Origin: Aspidiotus rigidus
Taxonomy: Eukaryota > Arthropoda > Insecta > Hemiptera > Diaspididae
DNA: 64,000 nt
Assembly (NCBI GenBank): GCA_035079385.1
Contig: JAVHKY010000030.1
Span: forward strand, 4,379,001-4,443,000
Direction of reading: 5' to 3'
Shown: positions 47,470-59,840 of the stretch, piece after piece
Layout of the letters: each line of letters starts with the position of its first letter
Numbering within the stretch: the first letter of the stretch is position 1
Translations under genes and position numbers: made by a program
Notes under the pieces: generated by a model
Told to the model about the DNA's origin: nothing
Database searches by the model: none
The model's input: the letters and a program-made list of their open reading frames with translations, nothing else

Positions 47470-48320
47470 TTAGGAGGGCTCTATTTCCCCAAGCCCCCCT
47501 GGACGGAATTTGCATCGCAACTAATGTCATAATTTTGTTCAATTTTGTTCAACAAATTTTAAATTTTGTTCACATACCGTTTTCTCGCTACATGAATTTC
47601 AAATTTGGGAGGCTGGGGAAATGCAGCCCCCCCCCCTCTTCGAATTTTTGATGGAAATTGGTGTCATAATTTTGTTCAATTTTGTTCGCATACCGTTTTC
47701 TCGCGACATAAATTTCAATTGTGAGGGAACTGGGGAAATGCAGCCCCCTCACTTTCGAATTTCGGGTTTAAATTTATGTGATAATTTTGTTCACATTTTG
47801 TTCAATTTTGTTCACCAACCCCCAAATTTTGTTCACTCGTCATTTCCCCGCTGCAGCCATTTCAAATTCGGGGGGGTAAAGAAATGAGAGAAATGTAGCC
47901 CTCATCTTTGAATTTTGGATTCAAATCCATGTGATAATTTTGTTTACATTTTGTTCAATATTTAAGAATTAATTTATTTGTCAGGACGGATTATATAATT
48001 AGAAGGTCGAATATGTCCGGCACTGCCGTCCAAAATTTGAAGAAAAAAATAAACAAATAAATGATTTATTTATTTATTAAAAACCCGACGTTTCGATAGT
48101 ACAACTAGTTGTACTATCGAATAAATAAATAAATCATTTATTTGTTTATTTTTTTCTTCAAATTTTGGACGGCAGTGCCGGACATATTCGACCTTCTAAT
48201 TGTTCAATATTGTTCAGGAAACTTTGGATTTGGTTCACTCGTCATTTCCCCGCTACATACATTCAACATTTTGGGGCCCAAGGAAATTTGTACCCCTCCC
48301 CTCTCTCATCTATGAATTTA
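47470..48320. repeat. diverged tandem repeat rich in TTTTGTTCA
   Basis: Four imperfect copies of a 130-160 bp unit, each with ataattttgttcaattttgtt, then cgttttctcgctacat or cgtcatttccccgctaca, a C/G-run and gaattt. Non-coding. The last unit is interrupted by the palindromic insertion at 47963-48199. Confidence 0.8.
47951..48211. mobile_element. palindromic insertion with 12-bp target duplication
   Basis: TTGTTCAATATT flanks the insertion at 47951-47962 and 48200-48211. Inside is a hairpin with 82-base near-perfect arms (47997-48078 and 48120-48201). Its 41-base loop contains cccgacgtttcg and the 26-base palindrome at 48094-48119. Excision restores the tandem-repeat unit. The GACGTTTCG word is shared with the snap-back at 26843-26983. 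Confidence 0.8.
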
Positions 48321-50615
48321 TAATCATAATTCACCCACATTTTCCAATTACTCACATCTCATATTTTACGATCCAAAGGCTGAAATACCCTTGCCTATCC
48401 TTATTTATGAACTTACACACTATTCAATTTTTTACAATAAATACTGGCCATAATTATAGTTATGTAACAACTTCTATTGCAATGAATTTTCGGTCGACAT
48501 AATTTATCGAGAGGCTACCTAGTTTGATCCACAACTGTATTATTATTTTTTTTTTCTGCTGTAAATTCAACTTATCAAAATATGGCTAATTGTATCTCTG
48601 AAACGGGAATAATAGAACTGAATTCAACTCGAGCTTGATCTATTCGGTAACTTTGAATTTGAAAACGCATCTGAGGAAACTTGGTTCCATGCAAATATTA
48701 ACCATAAAGTGGGTGAATACAACACGTCAACCACTGAAATTAGGTACGTCTTCACAATCGAGCCTGTTTTTTAGTCCAATATCAGGGAATTAAAATCGAT
48801 GAGTAATTATCATTGGTTGATGACATCAACACAATGGGCAGAATTTGATGACTCTTATTCCGTTTTCAAATTGCCTCCAATGCTCGGTGTCGAATAATAT
48901 GAAAAATTATATGCAATATGGTGTACTTAATTACTACTTATTCAATAAACAAAGAACCGAGCGGTCCTTATTTTCGCGCGCATTTACGCGGCTGCAATAA
49001 GTGTGTTGAAAGTATCCTAAATGGCTTTACAAGAGAAGGGTTGTAGGTACGAATTCAAACGATTTAGAAGGTAATAAATGTTTTAAAATTCGTATACGAT
49101 TTCGGTTTCGACCATATATGAGACAGAAAATGCCAAACGATAATGGGTAGAGAAGAAAAACAAAGTGAGCGAATACACACGAATTGGTGACCACGCGATA
49201 ATCCCCGGTGCCCAATAAATTAATCTGGAGAAAGCTTAGCGCAGTTCGATTCTGCGGTCGCTTTGGGAGACTAAATTTCAATGAGCTTCGAAAATTGAGA
49301 TGGATCGCTTTTAGCTTTTCCTTTCTCGTTTGCGCAATTTACCGAAAGTGAGTTATCAGTACACAGGCCTCTTTTTGCATTATCTCAATCTAGTGGCGTA
49401 TATATATACAATGCATTGCCGTGAAATACCACCGTACTCGTCTGCGAGCAGTTCATTTACCCTATATCGTATTGTTGTATATTGTGTCGTGTCAACGCGA
49501 GGCTCATTTTAAAATAATGCGAAAATATCTGTTAAAAATTATTCAAACAAAAATAAATTTTAATCTCGTACTTTTCGTCGCTTCTTTTATTATCCGCGCA
49601 GCGCACTGCATCAGCGTCATTTGACATCCATATTTTCACATTAGATTTGTTGCTCTTTGTTATTCATGTTCGATCCTTTATTCTCTTATGCGTTTTATAC
49701 GAAGAAAGTTGTCATGATGGGAAATTGTATAATGTTGTGATATTTTTTTCTATTTTTGAAGCTGCTAGTATCTGATGGAGAATTCGAAATTTTGTATGAG
49801 TGTTCTGTACTCCGTGGATAAATTCTTCAAAAATTCAATTTTTTTCTTCGATATCGTCTTTGTTGATGAAATTAAAATCCTAATCTTCTATTATTAGCTA
49901 GTCGGCGAGAGTACATTGTCTGAGAATTTTGAAGTTTTTCATCTTGGTGGAAAGTTTGTTTGAAAAGTATCTATGACTGAATAAAGAATCAGATGAGCTT
50001 TTAAAGTAGCTATGTTCTCGAGCTGGGAGTTAGCTGAAGATTTGCGTGACGTTAATTTATTTGTGTTGCGCTCGACCTACTTTAGAGACGTGAACAATTT
50101 TGAGCACCTGGCTATATGCTGGATATTATTTCTTCCTTATCTCTTTGAGCATATTCAAGAGATATCTTCCTCTTAGAAACGCAGTGAGTTAGCGCAGTGA
50201 TACAAAATAAGGACGTTAGTAGTAAGAAGAGGTATGTTCTGGTACTGCTTCTATGGGATCTGATCAGTTGTTGATTTGACTTGCCTATACCTTATATAAA
50301 AAGGTACGGTTTCTTGCGCCTGCCAGAACAGCTTGGGCGCCTTGCCTTTTTTAGATTCTACGTTTAAGGACAAACCATCTTCCGCATCACCTCTCAATGA
50401 AGGGACAACATTGTGCAACAAATTATTGGAACTTGATAAAATCTAGACCTCGCGTTTGATAAACAGGGTATATTTACTAAAAGATTGGAAATACACAGGC
50501 AGGGTCATTTGGTCTTATTCCTATTTTCTTTTTATTTTACCAGAAGGAAGGGAAGAAAATCTACAAAAATAATGGGAATGAAGCCTTGGAGCGGGGGTCT
50601 AAACAAACTAGTTTT

Positions 50616-50620
<5 letters not shown>
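48321..50620. other. intergenic, no gene recognised
   Basis: No supported ORF, repeat or RNA gene. Confidence 0.45.

Positions 50621-50658
<38 letters not shown>
50621..50658. repeat. GT microsatellite
   Basis: Nineteen GT repeats after a run of nine T. Confidence 0.95.
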
Positions 50659-50663
<5 letters not shown>

Positions 50664-50787
50664 GTCATATAGTTGAGCATTACAATTAGAGTGTTGCCTA
50701 TATGTGCCCTAACTGGCTGTGGAGCGGCACTGCAATAGTAAATCTCTTTATAAATAAATAAAATATTTTTTCATATTTCTAATGATA

Positions 50788-51167
50788 ACACGCATGAACA
50801 AATTTCAAACTTTTAGAATGAAGGTGAACTATTGAGAAAATTACATTTTCAATGCTGAGTACAATACCATTAAGCGTTTTTTGATATTAAGTACCTCTCA
50901 TTATTGTGCAATACTCATGTTTCATTCCCACTCTTCATCGCAACAGGCAAGTGTATCTTCTTGCGTGTTGAAATTTTGTAACTCGATAACATACATTACG
51001 CATTGCAACAATCTGCGGTAACCAAACATAAGTATTGCACAATAATAAGAGGTAATATCGAGAAATGGCAAATGGCATGGCACTCAGCGTTAAAAATACT
51101 TCTAGAAATACCTTCAATAGTTCATAATTATTTATTCCAAAAGTTTGAAATTTGTTCATGATTGTGT
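50788..51167. mobile_element. foldback MITE, copy 1
   Basis: About 380 bp. Outer inverted arms (gcatgaacaaatttcaaact and its inverse) and inner arms (cattattgtgcaatactcatg and its inverse) make the whole element fold back. It is about 80% alike along its length to the copy at 53933-54295. Confidence 0.8.
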
Positions 51168-51946
51168 GTAATTTATCCAACTACTATCGTTTCTTTCTGG
51201 CAGGCTGTCTATTATTTTGATTTCAATTGTGAGTAATTTTTGACTCTGACGATCAATTGTCTCGATTCCAATAATCAATTTTAACCAATTTTTGGGGAAG
51301 TCAATACTAAAAAATTTTCCCATTTCTCAAGTACTAGTGGTTGCTGCCTTTCATAATATTATGTCAGTTCAACAGCTTGTACGTCAAGGAAGATGACAAA
51401 TGCGGACGTTAACAAAAATCATACAGATAAGGATAGAAGAGGAAATATGACGAAAAACTCTCCGGACCCGATATTTCCTCGTCGATCCTTATCTAACCAG
51501 ATCTTGTACATTGAAAAAGAGGGAAGAGGGTAGCCTCACTTGATGGACATAAATTCCGTTTAAAGAAGAGAGATTAAGAGTCTGGTCCTCAAGCCCTTTT
51601 ACGGAAACTATTCGTAGATCAGATTAGGAAGATTGCGCTTTGGGAAAAATTACAGAATTGGTGGGTGGGTTTTTGGGCCTCAGAGTTTCATATATTCTCA
51701 GATTCTGTAATTAAGGGAAGGAGGTCGAAAAAGTAGGCTGATTCTTGAGTTGGTGATCTTCCGTTGAGAAGAGTTTCTATCGAGAATTTTTAGAAGATTT
51801 CCTCTGAGACGCTTGTCTAATGGCACCAGACTAAGGAAGCGATTTTCTTTAGCTAGCGACTAGGGTCGTATCCAGATGCAAAAAAAGATAATGGTGATTT
51901 TATATAGGAGAAGATAATTTTTTCCAGTTAGTATTTATCATTTGTT
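51168..51946. other. downstream of the CHIP-like gene, no other gene
   Basis: Nothing recognised. AATAAA overlaps the CHIP-like stop codon (51944-51949, - strand), and other A/T-rich poly(A)-like words follow. Confidence 0.4.
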
Positions 51947-54900
51947 TTATTCTTCACTTTCAACAAGCCAATCATTTTCTTCCAGGAAAGCATCTATGGC
52001 AGCTTCTATCGCGTTATTTGGTATAAGATCTTCATCTGTCATGAGTTTTCGTGTAGTGGGGTCAAAAAGACCGACTACCTGTGAAAAAATGTCATTTGTT
52101 TTGTAACATGTTACTTATAAAATTCAATAACTCAAAAACAAAAGACTATCCTGGTTCATTGAATCAAATAACACCGTATTCCCATTTATTAATACAGCTT
52201 TTGCAAAGACTGTATCACCCTCAAAGCAATACCGGACTTGAACCTCCGAATTAAGGAACCTTCTGCTCAAATTCAGAACTTCACTCCATTTTCTTCAACC
52301 TTTTGAAAGAGTTTCCACGGGGCTAGTATCACTACATCTCCTCCAATTCGAGCTAATTTACACAAACTCCTCCAAACCTTCCATCATTACAGGTATTTAA
52401 GAGTTAGATTCAAGAGCAATATTCTGCTCACCAACCCATCCAAGTGTCCCCACAGAGAACTACGGGGTATTTCTCTCTTTCTTCTTACCAGACGCATCTT
52501 TGCGGATGACCTCGGTATCTCTTTATTGACCTCCAACCTCCAGCAAGATTATTCTAATGAACTCTTGACAAAACTCTGAAAGGTCATGTGATTGTGGATT
52601 TCGATTTTCGAACCAGGAAACAGTCATGGGAGTATTCCATAAAAGATACTCACGCCCTATGCCTGTTCCTCCTCTGCATCTACAGAACTTTAGAACCACT
52701 GCATCCAATCCTCGACCAAGTCCCTCGACCTCACCCTCAACTCTAAACCCCACTGACGCCTCCCGCCCTCCCATATCAACACGTTGAGAGTAAAATGCGT
52801 GAATTACTGATACGTTCTGAAATACTTATCACGATTCTGTACCGACAGTAAACGTAATTCTACAATAATCTTATCCATTCCCAACTTGATTACGGTTCAC
52901 CAATTTACAAGTACTCCAATAAAACGACCTTGAAATTGCTGGACTTCATTCAGTCTCCAAGGCTACAACTAGCTGTTGGCGTACTACACACCAGCCCTTC
53001 GCTCAATTTATGCGCTAAGGTAGGCGCTCCGCCTCGGCATTACCATTCGCTTCTACTCCCTGCCAACATTCTGGCCTCAATAGCTCAATACTCAAAACTG
53101 CGCATCTTTTCGAATGCTCTCGGTCAGCGTAATAGACCCCTTTTGTCGCTTCAACCACACTAGACACTCATCTAAAAACTCAGAACCTTACTTCTAATTT
53201 TTTCATGTACTCTCTCTTAGTTGATCGGTATCCCTCACATCTATCCTACTAAAACTCCTAAAACACCGTCGAACTTGTCCCTATGTTCACAATTTTTACT
53301 CATCCATCTGTTTTCTATGGATGCCGGGACACATTGACCCTCGGACCATTTGTACATGTAAACCGTCTAGAGTGATAAGAAGCCCGTCAGAACATCGGAA
53401 GAGCTGTAAGTTGGCTCGATTTTGTGAAGTGAATGTAATGGGACGTGGGAGCGTGACATCGCTCGTATCCCCCTTCACCACAAACCCACTAAGCGCTCAG
53501 ATTAAACCTTGCCGACTCACAACAGGCCTCCTATGTTACGACGGTAGATAGTGCATTTTATATAATAGGTTATCGGGGGTTTATGTATACTATAATATGA
53601 TTCAAGCAATGACTTAAGGATCTCTAATATCTACAATAGTCGTACTTTCAAGTGTTTTTCTATTTGCGATCTGTCATAAGTGATGCCGCTAGGTGTGATG
53701 ACCGGCTCTTTTATGAGATCCAAACTGATTCTAACGCGAAAATATTGAGGTATCTTGGGCGGCTATGCAGGAGAAAACGTTTGAGTCAGTCAGTCTGAAA
53801 AATCCCGACTAGATATTTCGTGCGTTTTTCATTCCATCTATTTAAACATTCATCTTACTTGTTTATCATCATTTTTGAAGAAGACAGACTTCAGCGTATT
53901 GATGTATCTATCCTGCAAAAAAATCATATCGATAACACACAAATTTAAATCTTTTGGAATGAACGTGATTTATTGAGAGAATTTCTGGAGGTATTTTCAA
54001 CGTTGAGTACAATGACATTGGCCGTTTTTCGATAAACCCCTCATTATTGTGCAATACTCATGTTTAATTTCCGCGCTTCATCGCGACAGGCAAGTGTACC
54101 TTCTCGCGTGTTGAAATTTTGTAGCTCGATAAGATACATTACGCGTCGCAACAATCCGCGGTAACTTAACATAAGTTTCGCACAATAATGAAAGGTAATA
54201 TCGAAAAACGGCAAATGGTATGGTACTCAGCGTCGAAAATAATACCTTCAACAGTTCTTGTTCATTCCAAAAGTTTTAAATTCGTTCATGTGTGTAATGA
54301 AGAAAAAAAGACAAAGAATAACTGCGAATATTTCTAGTATTACTCACATGATCCGAGTCCAGTTTTATAATTTTATCTCCCAATTCTTTATCAGAGTCGT
54401 CATTAATTTTGTTCTCAATTTGGACAAGTATTTCTTCACTTTTACGCAAGGTGTAGTTCTGTATCAACTTTTCTAAGAACGTCTTTTTGGGGAAAATATG
54501 TGTTTATTAAATAATAATATCGCATTCTCGGGAAGTTGAATTTTTCATTAAAACACTCACATACAACTCGACCTTGTGGATCTTTTCTTCTTCTATCTGC
54601 TTCTGTCGTCGCTTTCTGTGCGCTGTCCTTAAAGTTGAAACTATCTCCGCAGTATCGCAAAATTCGTTTTGCCATTTCGCCAATTCACGAGCTACATGGC
54701 GGCTGCAATACACAAAATCTATGCCCATAACGTTGATAATCCATATTGCCTACTAAACGAAATAACCTTTTACCTTTCTGAAGGTGATCTATGGCCTCAT
54801 TAAAACTTTCTAATCCAAGCCAAACCAAACCCAAAATAAAATGACCTTTCAGATTTGCAGGTTCTAGCTCTACCGCTTTCAGAGCATCGTCCAGAGCATT

Positions 54901-56012
54901 GTTCCATTTATTCAGCTGAATATAAGCGTACGTTCGGTTCCTGAGGAACATAGCTTCCGAGGGGTTCTCCATCTACAAATAAGAAGTTGACTCTAGAGTT
55001 CTGTAATTATGATGGAGATGAGGTCGTCCAGGGAGTACACTGAACTGGATCTCGGAGCTCATATTTTTTAGTCTGTGACATGCCGTACAATTTGCAAACT
55101 ACGTCCCACAGAGGAGTTCTGAAGAGTCGACCTGTAAGCCAAAACTGTCGAATGATTTCCCTCCTTTACAGCCGACTGATCTCCACCTCGAATTTTCTGG
55201 TTTTTGTCCCACACTTTAACATAATCTTTACCACAAATGACTGCAACATCCACTAAGTTCAAGTAATGGCAGCAAAATTAACAAAAAAAAATTGGACAAA
55301 GAGTGTTGCAAATTTAAGTAATGGTGATTCTTATAGTCTGATGTAGAAGTATTGGATATGTTTGATACATATGCTAATTCAATCGTCTCCCCTACTATGT
55401 GATTACGACTCACAATTTCTTTGGTGAAGTATTCAATAGCCTCTTTGAATTTCCGTTGCTTCAAAAATTCATTTCCTAAACTATTAAAATCGGTTCCTTT
55501 AGACTCCCAATTCCGAAGTTGTCTATTCTGAGTATTCTGGTTTCCTGTAGAACAAAGACGGGAAAAGTACGGTAATTTAGTTGGTATTTTCTGTATCCAT
55601 AGAACAAATTTCTTCCTTTCAAGATCCATACCTTGTATTAGACGAGAAAACCAATTCCTTATTTTATTTATTTTTTCGTCAACAGTTTCATGAGATGCGA
55701 AGAGTGATATTCTGAAACAATCGATTTATGTGTGGTTGAATGGAGGTAAGAATATAATAATCATGATTTAAAGATACTTAAGCCGGTAAACTATTTTTCC
55801 CTCATATCTTCTTGTAAAAAATTTCTATCGAGCTTCAATCAATTCCCCTTTTGATCATTGAAAGTTTACTTATAAAATTACTTGAGAACTTACTCTTACC
55901 TCTGCTGGGATGAAGTATTCAAATTTTGCTGTGTTATCGTCTCCACTTCTTGAGCAATAATATCTTTGAACGGTATTGCAAAAACTAATAGTAAAAAGTC
56001 ATACAATTGCAT
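51947..56012 (-). CDS. STUB1-like: CHIP/STUB1-like U-box E3 ubiquitin ligase with predicted signal peptide
   Basis: CHIP is a co-chaperone that binds Hsp70/Hsp90 tails through TPRs and ubiquitinates clients through its U-box. Exons on the - strand: 55900-56012, 55632-55711, 55414-55544, 54774-54972, 54561-54691, 54348-54482, 53859-53912, 53646-53762, 51947-52078. All junctions are GT-AG and in phase, giving 363 residues (human CHIP has 303). Residues 1-20 ([14 protein letters not shown]...) look like a signal peptide, with a TGA three codons before this ATG. Residues 82-174 are three TPRs ([49 protein letters not shown]). 175-263 is the charged helical region ([16 protein letters not shown]), and 284-360 the U-box ([27 protein letters not shown]). 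The domain identity is firm. Exons 1-2 rest on phase and splice signals only, so a cytosolic form starting elsewhere remains possible. Confidence 0.85.
52440..53580 (+). mobile_element. Jockey-type fragment in CHIP-like intron 8
   Basis: Opposite to the gene. Broken frames encode [17 protein letters not shown] (RT FADD motif), then [18 protein letters not shown] text, [20 protein letters not shown] and, near 53310, [10 protein letters not shown] (RNase H). Many stops show it is old. Confidence 0.8.
53933..54295. mobile_element. foldback MITE, copy 2, in CHIP-like intron 6
   Basis: About 363 bp, aligned end to end with copy 1 (50788-51167). It ends 20-50 bases from the splice sites of exons 6 and 7, yet both sites are intact. 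Confidence 0.8.
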
Positions 56013-56489
56013 CGCTAATCAACTTTTCTTGCTGTCTAGTCTTCTTCAGAAAAGTTGAAGGAAAACAGAGAAATATTAGATTGTTCGGCGTGAATCTTCG
56101 CGGTAAACAATATTGATCAAAAACTACTGTAAACGGGGCATCTGTGTCTATATTCCTCCATTCGTTAAACAATATTTTTATCGGTAAGAATTCTTTTGTT
56201 GATTTTAGAATATGCACAATATCGACTCTTTAAAACAATGAAATGTGATTCAGATTCACAGAATTCGTGAGTGCATCCGAATCGACATCAGAGGGAAGGA
56301 AAAAGTTACGTACAATGAAGACTGAAGATGAAGTCAGTTCAAAAGTAGCAAAACCCGGATGAACTTTGAATGCTGTGATGGATTGGCTCAGAATATGTCG
56401 ACAGGTATTTTTTTCTGTTATAAAGATAAAATACAAAATGCTTGACTTGAATATTTGAAAAACCAGCATCACAGACGAAGCCCCCGCAA
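56013..56489. other. upstream of the CHIP-like gene
   Basis: Expected promoter and 5' UTR region of the - strand gene. No clear TATA box was identified. Short - strand ORFs (55999-56217 and 56230-56472) are not assigned. Confidence 0.35.
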
Positions 56490-57395
56490 CTTACAGAAAC
56501 TAAACCAGTGAGCATGCATAGAGAAGTGAGACAAGGCGACAGTGTATCACCTAAACCTGTTCAAAGAGTTGAACTGGGAAAATATAGGAATCAATGTGAG
56601 TGGTAGCCGACTAAACCATCGCAGATATGTGGATGATGTAATTCTGATTGCCGGAAATCAGGAGAAATTAAACAGAATGGTAAGTGAACTGAGGAATGAA
56701 CCCGCAAAAGTTGGACTAAAACTAAATATTAAAAAGACGAAAGTAATGCACAATGATGGCAAGAATCTAATTAGAATTGGCGACCAGGAAATAGAAAACG
56801 TAACAAAATTTGTGTACCTGGACTAGGAAATACAATTATCGAAAGAGAACCAAAGATGTGAAATAAAACGACAAAAAGGGTTGTCTTGGGCACACATATT
56901 GTGTAACCGCAAGATACCAGTTAAACTCAGATCCAAGGTGATGAACCAGTGTATCCGAAGAGTAATGTCGCATGGAGCGGAAACGTGGACCTCCGAGAAA
57001 GGAAATATAGGATCACTACAGGTTGCCTTAACGCGCCATGGAAAGAAGTATGCCTGGAAAATCATTGAAAGACCGAATAAAAAACACGGAAATAAGGAAC
57101 ATAACCAAAGTACCAGACATAACAAAGATGGCAGCGCAATTCAAATGGAGAAATGCTGGGCACGTGGTGAGAAGTAATCCAGAAAGATGGAGTCAGAAAT
57201 TGCTGCGATTGCGACCGCACGAATATAGGAGAAGAAGAGGAAACCCGCCTATATGAGGTGGACGGATGAAATCGCCAGAACCGCGGGCAAAACCCAATGG
57301 GTCAGAACGGCACTAGACAGGGAAACATGGAAAAATATGGAGGAGGCCTATGATCAAAAATGTACGTAAAAGGCTGGAAAAGAAGAAGAAGAATA
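56490..57395 (+). mobile_element. RTE-type non-LTR retrotransposon, 3' part
   Basis: Frameshifted frames encode REVRQGDSVSP, then FKELNWENIGINVSGSRLNH, RYVDDVILIAGNQEKL, KVGLKLNIKKTKVM, SHGAETWT, FKWRNAGHVVRSNPERWSQK and finally TWKNMEEAYDQ. This is the order of the RTE/BovB reverse transcriptase and its C-terminus, with YVDD as the catalytic motif. The copy is 5' truncated, has an internal deletion after RQGDSVSP, and ends in a short GAA repeat. Confidence 0.85.
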
Positions 57396-59840
57396 CAAGA
57401 CGATTATAGCAGATTTTCTGGGTGATGACAGTAAGGCTTGTGGCACATGTTGGCAGGAGACGCAATATCCATTGATGATGTCTCATTATAAATGAAAAAG
57501 ATCGTGATACCTGCGTTGGTTATCGGTGGGTTTCAGGTTTCTAAAAAAAAGCAATGACTGCCACTATATCTCTCAATACGCCAGGACGAAACTACTCTCT
57601 CTTCTGTAATTGAACAGCAATGCAAATCTTGTTATCTTATATGGACGAATTAAAATAGTCTTGTTCGGCAGTAGAAGGCTTCTATCACAAAATTCCGGAC
57701 TATCAGCAGAAATACGTGGACTCAAGCTGTAAAACGTTCATTGTTAGACGTAAAAATTGGTGTCGCCCTGAAGAAGAGAAGAAAAAGAGAGGTACTCAGC
57801 GTACTTTGGCAGAGCCATAGAAAAATTTGGCGGATGGAGGAGCCATGATCATTCATTGCGTTTCAAGAAGATGTAACATTGGGGTGGGATCTTTCTTAGG
57901 AGACTCAGCTGTTTATCTACTCATGTTATGTTAAGTAATGCTGAAAAACCTGTTGACCTTTCTGAAGTGTTGGTCGACCGTTTGAGGAGTCCCAAAAGTT
58001 TTCGCAGACCACATGTCAAATCATCGCTGTTTCATTTCTTCTTCTCTCTCATCTACGTACTTACCTATGAGGATTCAGCTTTCTGGAAAGTCTCACAGAC
58101 CACTTCTGGACATTCCGTGGAACGGGGACGATAAGTTAAGAACCACTACCCTAAGACATGAGGTAGATCAACTGGACATTAAGTGCATTAGACTTCTTTA
58201 GGGCTCTGAAATAATTTTTTTACTTCAATTTACTAAAAAAAAAATCTAATCATTTACGCGTATTTCTTCACTTGGATGGAGGAATGAAGGAAAAATAAAG
58301 TTTTTTTAGCCTTCAAAAAAAAGTACGGAATCTCAATGATTGCAAAAGCAACAATTTTGACAGGTTTTATAATAAACTTTTTCATATAGTTTCCTTGAAA
58401 ATACAGCCCCTCCTAATCATCTAATGGGCTTTTATAGTTTATTATTGTTTCGCGTATTGCCATTTTGCCATAAAATACGAAAAATTTTTTCAGTTTTGAG
58501 ACAGAGTTACTGATCCCATCTATACATTTCGTAAATCCTCGCTCCGTAAACTGCCTCTTGACTGAACACTTGCTTACGATGTAGTTTCTATTCCCTGTTT
58601 TTTCCCCTCTCTCCTTCGCCATTTCGGGTAAGGCTCCCGCTTTATCGAGACAATAAACATTATTCTTCTTTAGCTTCATCTATTCGCCAATTACATTTTT
58701 CACCTTTTAATATCTTTTGAAGAAGAACGAGTCAAGTACGGCGACGTTTAATGGACATAACATTTTATTATTAGCATCGCCGTCGTCGCCGAGAAGATTA
58801 TAATAAAAAGGAGAGAAGAAAAAAGAAAGTAGAATTTATAGACCTCGGGGTAACAATTAAATATAAAGTTCAAGCACATTTACATCTAAGTACGGTAAAT
58901 GTTTCCGTTTTAAGGAGCGCTCCGTTTTATACGAGTATTTGTCGTGAAAATCGCGATTTTCCTCGTGTATGTTGACGATTTGATGTGTTCTATTTGTGTT
59001 TATTATATTTGGTAGCAAGTGTGGCCAATTAGACGATATTCAAAATACGGTAGATCATGGTGCAAAGGAAACGCGGTAAGTTTATAATGGCCGTCGAGGG
59101 TCACACTAGGTCCAGAGGAAAAATCAGCTGGTTTTATTTTAAAGCTACTCGATTTGATGACTGTGGTCTTAAATGAACATAATTTTTGTGAATCCTTTTC
59201 CTCCTTTTCCACGGAAACCTGTGTTTTCCGGTAGGGGCTATGGAAAATTTCGAAAATGTTTTCAATCGCATCTCTTTTGGAAGGCTATACTTGAGAAAAC
59301 TTCAAGCTCTCATGGAGACGTCAACCGGAGACGATATTTAAGCTTGGATGATGATTGATGTCATCAGAAGACAATACTCAAATCTTGAGTTACGGGCTGT
59401 TGTAGAGAGGAAAGGGATTCGAAATGAACTCGACTTAAAAACGTCAACTGATTTATATATGAGAGAATTTCGGAGTCATGAACTATGTACAGGAAGAGGA
59501 TTTGGAAAATCTTTTTTCAACAACAAGGAGGAGAATTGGGTTCTCTCGAAAGCTATTTATTTATATTGGACTTCTAAAAATTCCTAATAAAACCAAACAA
59601 CGCGGATCTGTGCTACTGCACTTGGTTCAATGGCAGTGGCGAATTCACGAGAAGGGGAACTCAGGTACGTTTCCCCCCTCCAAACCTAAAAAATAAGAAA
59701 TAAACTTAGGGAAAAACGTGAGTTTTTTTTTTTGCTCGTCAGATTTCAAAAAAGTTGTTAATGTCCCCTCCGAAAATCATCTCCTATATTCGCCAATACA
59801 GAGGCCGGTTATCTTTATGTTTCTTAATATGAGCTTTACA
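57396..59840. other. no gene recognised
   Basis: Short ORFs without domains. The 88-codon - strand ORF at 58413-58679 is Lys-rich and cannot be assigned. Confidence 0.4.

Noticed and set aside
49240..49262. gttcgattctgcgg, a possible tRNA B box
   Set aside because: No A box or cloverleaf can be drawn around it. I found no tRNA gene in the window, though a tRNAscan-SE run would be decisive.
54685..54774. Reading through the exon 4 donor, or using the acceptor at ttgcag (about 54705)
   Set aside because: Using that acceptor puts a stop in frame; the acceptor ending at 54692 gives LQKARELAK, which matches the CHIP family.
55068..55262. 64-codon - strand ORF between CHIP-like exons 3 and 4
   Set aside because: Exons 3 and 4 join in phase and match CHIP without a gap, so this ORF would be an insertion in the TPR; treated as intron.
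55545..55631. ATG at 55629 as the start of the CHIP-like protein
   Set aside because: The stretch has a good donor and a pyrimidine-rich acceptor and behaves as an 87-base in-frame intron. It remains the main alternative if exon 1 is not confirmed.
56230..56472. - strand ORF with FLPSDVDSDALT, like the end of an alpha-crystallin domain
   Set aside because: The phrase resembles small heat-shock proteins, but the core of the domain is absent before and after it, and no exon structure supports a gene.
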